64,000 bases of DNA from Brachionus rotundiformis (lineage: Eukaryota > Rotifera > Eurotatoria > Ploima > Brachionidae), in contig JAESIW010000137.1 in assembly GCA_016802295.1 (NCBI GenBank), forward strand, positions 3,069,961 through 3,133,960, written 5' to 3'. Under the pieces are notes generated by a model. It ran no database searches. It saw only the letters and a list, made by a program, of their open reading frames with translations, and was not told the DNA's origin. Positions 46,189 to 57,645 of the stretch are shown one piece after another (the first letter of the stretch is position 1; every line of letters begins with the position of its first letter). The translations under genes and the position numbers were made by a program.

Positions 46189-48696
46189 TCGATACAAAAT
46201 TAAAAATTTAAAGGCTCGAAATTAAAATTCTTTTTAATAACTTGCTTGTTATTTGAACAGGAATAAGTAAAACTATCTTTATTTATAGTTGAATATTTCG
46301 AAATCAACTTTTAAATTTAGTTCAATCTTGTGACAGACTTTTTTACGTAAAATTAACTTTTTTTTAAATTCTAAATGATAAGATTAATAATAATTTTAAA
46401 TATAACTTATGAAAAAATATCTTATCTATTTTGTTTGGTAAATAAATGGAATATTAAAGCTTTCTTGAATTGGAATTTGAAAGTGAATTTGAGCTTTTTT
46501 AAGCTTCAAGATTCTGTATAAATAAAACGCCTAAAAAATCAATCAATTCTAACATGTGAGTCTTAAAAAATTAGATAAAAAAATCATTCATAAGTTATGA
46601 ATGAGTTTATTATTGGAAGTCGAATGTGAAAATATTTGCAACCGTATCGCAAATATCAAGAAAATAATTATCTAAAAATAAAATTCCAACTCTTCGCTTA
46701 ATTTTGATAACTTTTTATACTGAAAAAATAACTATAAAAATCAAGACATAAATTTTTTAATAATTTTATCAATCATAAAGTCAGAAATTAAAGTAGATAT
46801 TTGTCAAGTTTAATCCAAATTCAAAGTACTTAACTCAATAATTTAAAGGTATCTTTTAGTTCTATATTTTGTTTAGTCGCTAGATAAGATAAACCTAAAA
46901 TTTGAGAGAAAAAAATTAGATAACTCAATTTCACTAAAATATTGTTAGTTTTTGAATGAACCTATTGAAATATTTGCTCGAAATCTTAGACAGAATGAAA
47001 GAAAGAGTAGCCATGATGTTGCCGAAAGATTCCTAATTCGAAACAAATCTAATGAAAAGAGTGTCTTAAAAAGCCAGAAAGAAAACTAAAAAAAGATATT
47101 TGCTTCTTTTGTTCAAAGATTTAGATGATAAGAATAATTTTGAAAAGAAAAATTTCTCAAATAAAATTTTTAACTAATTTTACCAGTCTTTATATAGTGA
47201 GAAGCAATATTCACTACCCATCCAAATTCTTCATGTGCACTACCCTTGAATTATAAATTTGTTGTATAATAAGCAGTGTGACCTTATCTTACAACCAAAG
47301 AATTGTTTAAATTGAATCCTGAAGCTTTTTTGAATGTTTTACATGCAAAAATCTTGAAAGAAACGCTGAAAATTTAAATGGTGTTGCTTTAAAATAATGC
47401 TGGCATGCTAAATCTCACGCCAAATTAATAATGCAAAACTCTAGGGATCCGCATTTGAATTAATTAACTCGGTCTAAAGCGAGCTGGGACACTTAGCATG
47501 CTTTTTTGGCAGTCCTTGAATTCAGTTTTGGATAGTCCCAGAATTTTTCAAGCTTTTTTTTTCACTAAAGCTTGTATTAGTTTAATTTAAACTAGATTTT
47601 CCTAAGCCTTATTTTAAAATTTCCAAAGCAACACTTGAATTCAGCAAATGGATTTTATTTTTAAAATGGTAAGACTAAACCAAATTATTAAGAAATTTTC
47701 AATTATATCCCAAATTTCTTGATTATTTTGTTTCAAATTACAAGCTAGAAGATAATTAATCTAGACTTCAGGGATGCATCAAAGAAATTCTTTAAATGGT
47801 TAACATTCTATGAAATTAAAAAAGGTGAGAATAAAAATTTCGACAGTGAATTTGTTGAAATGTAATTTCTGCCTTTTTTCTAAATCAAGTTCCAATTATT
47901 AAAACTCACCCTCAAATTTTATGAAACAAGCATAATTTAAATTTACATCAAGTTTCATTAGTAATGCTTTAATATCTATAGAATATAATTAATTTAAAAA
48001 TAATGCCAAATCTTATGATAAACATGGTTATTTTGAAAGTCTGGGATTGATCACCAAATTACTTTATTTAAATCTTTAAAATAGTCAAGGCTAGCTGATG
48101 TAAAAAATAGACAATTTTTTAAATTTATGATTATATGGAGTTTTTTGGTCGAGATGACGCCCTTGATTTAATTTTTTTAAGTTTAATCAAATTGGTAATT
48201 AGAAAATATGGTGTTTGTTTGATCCGAGTTAATATCCATTGACAACAGTAATTTCATATTTCACAATTTTTTTTTCCAATTCTAATTCTTATTTTTTGTT
48301 TTCATTGAGTTTTTATTCATTTTAAAAAATATAAAAGACGCAATTCAAAATGTGATATTTAGAAATAATATTAGCTTAAAACCAATATGAGTTTAAATTT
48401 AATTTTAAATTAAAAAAGTCAAATAAAAAATAAAATATAATGTTGGTATTTAAAAATTTATTTAAACAAAAGAATGATTAAATAAAAAATAAAACATTTT
48501 TTTAATTGTTTTAGATTTTAAAATGATTAATTACTTTACCAAAATGCCATGAATTTAATTTTAAATTATATTCATTTTGAAATTCAATATGCTGCTTATT
48601 TTCAATTTGCGTATTTAATATAATTTGCACCAATTTTTTTTTTTAACGAGCACCATTCTATTTTATATACATAACTAAACAAAAGATAAGTCTAAA
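46189..48696. other. 2.5-kb intergenic region, possible decayed insert
   Basis: Mostly AT-rich. Around 46955-47090 a 44-codon open stretch appears by chance or as a remnant. Around 47400-47550 base composition is less A/T-rich, and GCATGCTAA (47403-47411) is mirrored by TTAGCATGC (47493-47501). No gene can be supported. Confidence 0.45.
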
Positions 48697-50908
48697 TTAC
48701 CATTGTGCAAAAGTATGCGGTGAATTTAAAAATATAGTTAAACATATAATTAAAGTCATTGACGGAAAAAAGTAACACAAAAAATGATCTGCTACCAAAG
48801 CAATATCGGTCCATTCTCGCTTTATTTCGTCAATTTCCTCTTTTTCTTTGACTCTTCTCTCATTTATAAGCAAAGTTTTAAGAATTATGTTTACAAGTGG
48901 AGACAATTGTTTATCAAAAAGTTTTTCTAATTTGTTAATAAGTTGATTCATGTCATGATCTTCTCTGGTATAGCATTTTGTAATGTTTTTAGACTCGTGC
49001 TCCTTGTCATTGTGACACGGTCTATCTGCTGATAACTCTGATTCAATTAAGCACGAGATTCTTGGATTATCCAAATCTAAAGTTTGCTTTTTAGCCTTGA
49101 CTAGTATTTTGTTGCGATCCAAGTTTTTTTTAGGAAATTTTCCAGCTCCAGAAAATTCCTCGCTATTAACCAACTTAGATCTATTTTCCCTAAAGTTTGG
49201 CATTTCGTTGATTGATTCCAAAATCAGACTTTCATACTCGGTAAAGTTATTTTTTACTCTGGCATTTACAGAATTCTCTTTTGGTTCTACGATGTGATGT
49301 ACATTATTTGACAAATGAGGTTTACGCAAATTTCCATTCATTTTGACAGAATGTATGCTCGAATTTTCATGATTTAAAAACTTCTTGCTATCCAAAATTT
49401 CTTTTTTGGTACTTTTTGATTCTGTTTTGAAGATATAAGCTTTTGTCTTTGGCGAAACATGGGTTCTTAATATCCATGCCATGTATTTAAAGAAAAATAT
49501 CTTGAGAAATTTGGGAACCTTTTTGCCTCTCATTCCACGATTGTTTATATTCAGTGTGATTACAGCCATCGCGGTTGAGAACGAAACTAGGCCTATGGTA
49601 ACGCCGTAGTAAATTCCCAAGAGAGGAAGCTGCTCACTTGTAGGCGGCATGGATTCTGCCACAAGCATCAGAAACACAGTCAAGCTGAGAAGAGTGGTAA
49701 TGCCTATACTAATTTTTTCAGTGCTTCCTGGTGGTAAATAGAAACCCAGAAAAGCGACCAAGGTTATCAGTAAACACGGAAATACCATGTTGAAAACGTA
49801 ATAGAGCGGTCTCCGTCTAATTATCAAATGATAATGTATTTCCGGATAAGGCTCTTCGCAACACGAGTACGTCTTTGAAATTTTAGTTGCTGTCAACTTT
49901 ACCAAATGCCACTCACCATTTTTTATATAATTAGTAACATCGCCTTCTTCTGAATTTACATTTAAGTCCAAGAAAAAGCCGTCGAAAGTCCAACTAGCGA
50001 ATATCATGTCACAAGCTTGTTCGTCAAAGGGAAAATATCTAACATTTATGCTACATGAACTTCTAAATATGACTGTTGATAACCAAGTTACATTGCCGTC
50101 ATATCTTACTATCATGTTGGTCGAAATGCTCGATATTTTTGCCCATGAGTCCGCATTATTGGCTAAAAATAAAATTTAATTAACTTTCATGTAAAAATAA
50201 TAAAATTAATATTAAAGATAAGATATTTCTTTGGAAATTTGATAAGAAATTTGATTTTTATTTAGTTGAAAAATTAAATTTTCTTTTAAAAAAATTTAAA
50301 TCAATATATTATTAGTTTAAGAGTAAATTTAAAATATTAATTCCATACATTTAATTTGCTTCCATTATAGCAAAAAAGTTAATTAATTAATTATGAAAAA
50401 AAAGATAAGGAATTGAAATTATTAGTTAAGCTTCCTGCTTAATATACCCAGCAAGATGTCTGGCTTCCACACTTTTTCGTGAGGAATATGAATGAATTCA
50501 ATTCCATCATAATCTTTGGGGTTCCATTTGAGCTTATTGTCAATCCATCCCTTTAAACAGGAATAAAGAAATTATTTTGTTTAATTTAAACTAAATATTA
50601 CTTGATTTAGCCAACAATTTGTAGTTATTATCATATTGCGCTCATCCTAATCAAATAAAAATTATAATTAAGCAAAAAAAAGTAATTGTTTAATATCTAC
50701 TAACTACGTCAATCAATTGTGCTAGAGCGAGACCAAAAGTTACATTCAAGGTTACTCTGTGATGGATGGAAGGTCGAATTGCTGGATCGTAACCTCTTAG
50801 CAAATCATGATTTAGCCTATACTCCCATTCATCGCAGTGACATTTTTCTGTCACCAGAACAACAATCAAGATTTTAAAAATTAAATTATTTAAAAGAACA
50901 ATTGTCAT
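48697..50908 (-). CDS. Nicotinic acetylcholine receptor alpha-type subunit (copy A)
   Basis: Four exons: 50705-50908, 50602-50646, 50448-50550, 48697-50162; 605 aa. Signal peptide (about 1-24) ending near CHC/DE. Ligand-binding domain: PSIHHRVTLNVTFGLALAQLIDV, NCWLNQGWIDNKLKWNP, Cys-loop C154-x13-C168 (around RYFPFDEQ), and vicinal cysteines in YSCCEEPYPEI (218-219), which define alpha subunits. TM1 begins after RRRPLYY; TM2 contains EKISIGITTLLSLTVFLMLVAES, with Glu at the intracellular mouth as in cation channels; then TM3, a long charged cytoplasmic loop, and TM4 (IALVADHFLCYFFPSMTLI). Cationic acetylcholine-gated channel subunit, probably neuronal. It is a tandem paralogue of the gene at 53.9-55.8 kb with the same exon pattern. 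Confidence 0.94.
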
Positions 50909-53893
50909 TAGAAAATTTTTATTTTTATTATAATTTCTTATATCCTGGCATCTGATTTGAGTACAAGATAAAATACAATCTAAAAATTATTTTATTAGAT
51001 GTTAGAAATGATTGTACCTTAAAACAAAAAAATAAGTTCAGCATGTTTTATCAAAATCCTTTGATTAAAGATTTAAGAAAAAAATCCTTTTACAGTTTTG
51101 TTCTTATTTGAAAGTTTAAAATAGTCTGCATTTATTTTCATGTTTAGTTTATTTAAATAAATATCCGACTTAGCTTAATTCAGTTTTTAACAATAGATAA
51201 CTATAAATTTAATCAAATCACCAAATTATATTCCAATATTGCACTTAGTTTTCAGTAAATTATAAAATGCTGTTGCTGACTGATGATAAAGAAAGTTTAA
51301 AAACCTCTTATTAAGCTCTTAAGCTTTAGTTATTATTACAAGTCATTTATTTTAATGAGGATCTTCTATTCAGTCTAATCAGTAACTTATTGAAACCGAA
51401 CTTCCAAAGTCTATTCCCTGTATATCAATATTTCCGCAAATATAAGAGCATACAAAATTTGCCTATTCAATCTTCTAACAGAGCTAATTTAAGATCAATG
51501 CTAATCATTTAATTTAATTTTTCATTTAAATTCATCGACTTATAACCTAACATTTATTAAAAAAAATAATTTAAAAAATTTAAAAAAATAAAAACAAACA
51601 CACTTAATTATGATATCTGTTCTCAAGATTTTAACATAATTTTAGACTTATTATTGAATACCTTTAGATATTTTTTAAAGCAAATAGACCCTAAAAAAGA
51701 TAATTAGCATTCCTAAGATGTTTGTTTGGTATTTTCTAAAAGAATTCCCATCAAAAACTCAGCTATTTGATTTCAAATAGAAAGATACCGATTTATTATT
51801 GTATGATGCTGAATTTTAAATTTAGATTTCTTTAATCAAAGGATGTGTATGAATTATTTAAAATATTATTTTTAAATATACTTCATTAAAATTTATAAAA
51901 TGAAAAGAAAATCCTGAAATTGACAAAATTTTAAACAATGAAATAAGCTCAAGACTTGTCACTATCTATTTTATGCTATTTGGTAAAATTTTAAAAAATA
52001 AAAATATTTTGTGATAACCAATGTTTGCTTAGAACTATCAAAATAAAATATATATTTTAAATGTTTTTTTTTACTGATTCTATCATTGAGACCTGCTTCC
52101 CTATTGTTTTCAAAAGCAAATATTTCAAGAATTTATAAAAAAAAATAAGCATTTATAAAAACGATACTGAGTAGATTATTTTCTTAATTATATCACGTAA
52201 ATTACGAGCTCTTAGTGACGCTCAAGTCTTAAATCAAAATTAAAACTATTAATTTAAAACCGATTGAATTAAAACAAGTCTTAATTTAAACTAATAAAGT
52301 TTTGTTCGATTAAATTTTTTTCAACTTCTCGATTGCCAAAAAGTTAGATATTTGATATCAATAATTGTTATAACATTTAGTTATACAAATAAGACTCGTG
52401 CTGCATATCTTTGATTTGAGATAAAGAACGATTCTAAGCTTAATTTGTCCTTGTTCAGAGTGGATAATGAGTTGTGCAACATTTGTCAAGAAAGAAAGAA
52501 ATCGATCTAATTTTCAATATTCTTCTCACTATCTTTCCTTTTATCTCAGGCGCAATAAAATTAATTACAAACTAGAAAATTATCAAAATTTAAAAATAAA
52601 ATTGTTCAACTATTCAGACATTAAAAACTATCGGTTTATCTATACATTAATTTAACCATGATACTTATAGACTATAAATTATCTTATTAGGTACATAAAC
52701 CAATTTGTTTATAGATAATTATAAAAATTTGCCAAAATTTATTCCAACTTGTTTGTCTTTAAATGTGATCAAACTAAATTGGACTAAAATGTGAGCAATT
52801 AATTCAAATTTATTTTTCTTACAGCAATCTTTATCTAATTTTCTAGTCATAAAATAAATTCAAGGTATGCTTGTTATCGATTGAGAAGCAAAAAATTAAT
52901 TTCAAACTTTATCAATAAATTAGGAAACTGTTCAGCAAAGTGTAAATATTTAAGCATATTTAGAAATGCTTATAAGTCTCAAGATATTGAATTTAAAAAT
53001 TTATAATTATGAATTCGTAATTTTTTTGTTTAATCAAAATTGCAATTAACAATAATTAGAACTTTTTCCTAAGCCAATTTAAATTTTTGTCAAGAAGCTC
53101 TTTTTGTTTGATTAATATCGTTTCATAATAAATAATCCTTATTTACGAATTAATAATTTACTACATATCAGTTGAAGTATGGCACGTTCGGGAATAAGAA
53201 TTGAATGCAGATTTTTATACTAAGAAACAATAATGTGGTATCAGAAGAAAAATGATTTATCATAAATAACAGCTTTATGCGAAGCAAAGGATAAATTTTA
53301 TTAGTTACACTTCGAAAAGCTAAAATAAATATAAAACTTACTTGTCTAAAAACAATCCAAGTAAAATACCTAATATGTGCTACAATTTTTAAAATTACAA
53401 AATTCGTCCATTAGTTTATAATATTAAAAAATGATAAAAAATTAGTAAAATATCTAAATAAATTAAAATTAAACTTGTTTTCATTTGAATTATCTTATTT
53501 GTATAAAATTTTTCGTGAGATTATTAACCTGCTTAATTAGTTTTAGTCTCCTGGAATTTTCTAATCACGAAATATTTAAGTAGTTCTATTTTCTAAATCT
53601 TAAATTATTAAAAATTAGATTTCAACGAGTCCCTAAAACGAATTGGTTGTTTATCGCAGGTACAAGCATAAACACTTATCTCATGAAAAATAAATTTTTA
53701 ACTAAACAAAATTTTTGATTAGGCAATTGATAGAACTCGAAGCGAATTAGAGGGAATACATTAATTCATATTAACAAGTCTGTTTTGGGCTTGTTTACAT
53801 TAATTAAAAGATTAAATTTAATTTATAAAAATTTATTATCAATAAAAAAAGATATTTAAAAAAATAGCACCGTTTGCTTAAGCTCAATCCGAT
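50909..53893. other. 3-kb intergenic spacer between tandem receptor genes
   Basis: AT-rich DNA between the two nicotinic receptor paralogues. No additional receptor exon, pseudogene copy or RNA gene was seen. It should include the 3' UTR of copy B and the promoter of copy A. Confidence 0.5.
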
Positions 53894-55763
53894 CTACCAT
53901 TCAGATAAAAAATGTGGTGAATTGAAAAAAATTAAAAAACAACTAATTAAAGTAATCAATGCAAATAAATAGCATAAAATTTGATCAAGTATGATTGCCA
54001 CATCTGACCATTCATTTTGGATAACTTGGAGGCGTTTCTTTTCTTTTTGTTTATCATTGTTTAAAGTTATTGTATTTGAGACTAAATGAGTCAATTGATT
54101 GAATTGTCTGAATAAAATTTTTTCCAATTCAACCAAAAATTTATGCTCTTTTTCGGAAAGTCTTTTCACCACTGAGTATTTTTGGTTGCGATTGACTACA
54201 TACTCGGCTACATTCGGAGTTTGATTACCTATACTCATATTTTCACCTATATCATGATGATTTCTAATAGCACTTTCTTCAAAGAAAACTGTCCCTTTTA
54301 CTTTATTAAATTGAGCACTTTCTTGGATTCCATTTAACTTTTCTGCTTTTAGATGCATATATGAACACTTAGGCCTTTTGAAATCAGCTATATCTTTATT
54401 TTCAGAATAATCAATTGATTTCGGATATTTGGTCGTGAACAAATTATTTCTAGCTAATTTACTTAGATACTTAAAGAATATTAGTCTTAAGATACGCGGC
54501 ACTCTTTTACCTTGGGTGCCTTTATTGTTTATATTTAGCGTGACGACAGCCATGGCAGTCGAAAAGGACACAATACCAATTGTGACAGCGTAATAGATAC
54601 CAAGAAGAGGTAGTTGTTCACTAGTGGGTGGCATTGACTCAGCAACCAGCATTAGGTACACAGTTATGCTCAGAAGAGTGGTGATTCCCATGCTGACCTT
54701 TTCTGTACTTGAAGGAGGCAGGAAAAATCCTAAAAAAGCCACCATTGTGATTAACAGACATGGAAATACCATGTTAAACACATAATAGAGCGGCCTACGT
54801 CTAATAACAAGGCGATATATCACTTCTGGATACGGCTCTTCACAGCAGGAATAGGTTTTGAGAATTTTTATAGCAGTAAAATTTACCAGGTGCCATTCGC
54901 CATTTTTTATGTAATTAGTGACATCGCCTTCCTCTGAATTAAGAATTATGTCTATCAAAAACCCGTCGAATGTCCAGCTAGCAAATATCATATCACATGT
55001 CTGTTCATCGAAAGGAAAATATCTGACATTTATGCTACATGAACTTTTAAATATAACTGTAGATAGCCATGTCACGTTTCCATTGTGTTTTATGAACGCG
55101 TTGGTTGATATACTTGATATCTTTGCCCAAGAGTCTGCATTGTTAACTTAATTGAAAATAAAAATTTATAAAAGAATTAAAAATTAAATTAAAATTTATG
55201 ATTTTAAATATTCAAGCTATTTATTTGATATAAAGAAATTCAATCTGTTTTAGTAATTTTACGGTGCAAAAACTGAATGGAAAATTTTACACAATAGGAA
55301 TAATATCACAATGACTAACCTAATAGAATATCAGGTTTCCAGATTTTGTCTGCAGGAACATGGATCGATTTAATGGAATTGTATTCATCAGGATTCCATT
55401 TAAGCTTATTATCAATCCAATTCTTTTTTTTTCATTTTAATTAAAAAAAAATAATCAATTGTTTATTGATTTAAATTACTTGGTTCAACCAGCAGTTGGT
55501 GGTAATTATCATGTTACGTTCATCCTTCGAAATTTTTTAAGGTTTAAATTAAAAAAATTGTATTTAATTTTTACAACATCGATTAGCTGAGTCAATGCAA
55601 CCCCGAATGTAACATTTAGAGTATATTTGTGTTTAATAGATGGTCTAATAGATGAATCATATCTCTCAAATAAACTTCGAATAAGTTTATATTCTGTTTC
55701 ATCAGCGGAAACAAGACAAAAATTAACCAAAAATATCGCTGCAAATAAATATTTTTTGGTCAT
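53894..55763 (-). CDS. Nicotinic acetylcholine receptor alpha-type subunit (copy B)
   Basis: Four exons: 55575-55763, 55480-55524, 55320-55422, 53894-55146; 529 aa. Signal peptide MTKKYLFAAIFLVNFCLVSA. The ligand-binding domain parallels copy A: PSIKHKYTLNVTFGVALTQL, NCWLNQNWIDNKLKWNP, a Cys-loop spanning CSINVRYFPFDEQTC, and vicinal cysteines in YSCCEEPYPEV. TM2 reads EKVSMGITTLLSITVYLMLVAES. The cytoplasmic loop is shorter than in copy A (about 75 aa less) and poorly conserved, while TM1-TM3 are nearly identical. Exons 2 and 3 have exactly the same lengths (45 and 103 nt) and phases as in copy A, showing gene duplication. It may co-assemble with copy A; that is inference. Confidence 0.94.
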
Positions 55764-57645
55764 TTTCTGGCAAAATAGCTCATAATTGAAAATTTTATAT
55801 GCTCTAAAATGATAAAATAATAAATCGAACTTTTGACTAATTTTTTAATTTTCTTTTAATTAAAAATAAAGCTAATTAAGTCTTCTACATAAACTAAAGA
55901 AGTAAAATACTTAAATTTAGAAATTTAGCGATTTATTTTGGCTTAGTTTTCATCTTAAGTTACTTAATCAATAAACACCCAAACAAAAAATTATTCTAAA
56001 ACGATTAAATCAGAGTTGAAATTTTTTGGCATCAAAAACTGTTTTTAATATTAAGTAAATTAAATTAACTCCTAGAAACTAGAAATTAGAAAATCTTTAT
56101 TTTATAAAGCTGTTCATAGTACTAAAATGTGCTATTTTTCAAAGATATGGAGAATTTATAAAGTCGTGAGATTTTTTAAATGCTTATCATTAATCTCATG
56201 ATATAAATTCATTTTAATAATTCTAAATTAAAAATGTATCATTAAGAAAAAAACTCACAAAAAAATTAATTTAAAAAATTTAATGTAATAGAAAATGATG
56301 TTAAGATATTTGGTTTTGGTTTAAATTATTGATTATTTCGTTTTAAGTCTATCAGCCATTAGCTAATGTATTTAATTAAACATAAAATTATCACTTATTG
56401 AATATAAACTTGTACAATGTAAGCTTAATAAACAACTAAAGTATGATTAATTAAAATTCATTATTTTAATTAGGGCTTTTAAAATAATTTAAAATAAATA
56501 TCAAAATTTTCTGAAAAATATTTGAAAAAAAATAAAGATAAAACAAGAGTTTTGAAAAACAACTTATTTGAAAATGTGACCGAGTTTGTTTTAATTATAA
56601 GAAAAACGAAACAGGAAATATGATAAGTCGGTCGAAAAATTGATTTAAAATGCTGAAAGAGTAAAATTGTAATTGAATATTATATTTAAAAAAAGTTATT
56701 TTTAATGTTTGTATTTATTCAAGTCTTATAATCCATTCTTTTAATTGATATTTGCTTAGTTAAAGTGCTTAAAAAGGAAATACTATTTTAAATTATCAAA
56801 AATTTCAAATTTAAGAGAGGATTAATTGATCTGTATATACTTAATTTCTTAAATTATTTGTAATTAGAGAATTATTTAAAACAATTTAGTAATAATTTCA
56901 TCAATAAAGAAAAAGCTTTCCTTCTAAAATGTGTATAATCTATTTTTTTAGAAATTACTTGAAAAAAAAAATTCAATAAGATTCTGATATTACAACGATG
57001 ATTTTTATTTAAGATTAATAGCATTACTTTTTTTATTATTAAAATTTTAATCAATACCTATTTTGTTTAAAAATTACTGACAACTGACAAAATATGATTT
57101 ATTCTGTGAAATAATTGACACAAATTGAAATCAATGATGTTAACTATTTTCCTTAAATCTATATAAAATCAAAAATATTAAATTAAAAGCAAAAAATGAT
57201 TGTTCCATTGAGGAACCTGTATTTTTGTTTAAAATACTACCCAGGAGCTTAATTTAATCAAAAATAAACTTTTTCTTTTGTTGACTTGGATCAAACTAAT
57301 CAATCATATATTTTTAATATCATTATCATTTTATTATTAATATTTTTTTGAAAAGTTTTAAATTTAATCAATTATAATCAACAAGTTCCTTTTTTAAAAT
57401 TAATTTTCTTCTTAAATTAGATTTGTCTTATAATAAATGTGAATAATTATAAAGCAGTTAATAAAACCGAATAATTTTATATTTGTATTCAAGAAGCCAT
57501 ACCTTAATAGCCGAAAAAATTATCCAATAAATAATGCAAAACCTTATCAACTAAATAGTTCTTTGAATAATAAAAAAATTTATATATTCTAATTTTAATT
57601 AAAATAAATTTATTTATACAAAAATGAGAGCGAAAAAAAAATTAT
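55764..57645. other. 1.9-kb intergenic region, no gene seen
   Basis: Upstream flank of receptor copy B and 3' flank of the next minus-strand gene. AT-rich, stop-rich, no supported feature. Confidence 0.5.

Noticed and set aside
46955..47090. 44-codon open stretch reading EPIEIFARNLRQNERKSS, reminiscent of a retroelement Gag
   Set aside because: Too short, no Gag zinc knuckle, no flanking LTRs or pol remnants. Likely chance.
50909..53893. A possible third receptor copy or pseudogene between the two tandem receptors
   Set aside because: No recognisable receptor motif (FPFDEQ, SCCEEP, TM2) in any frame.
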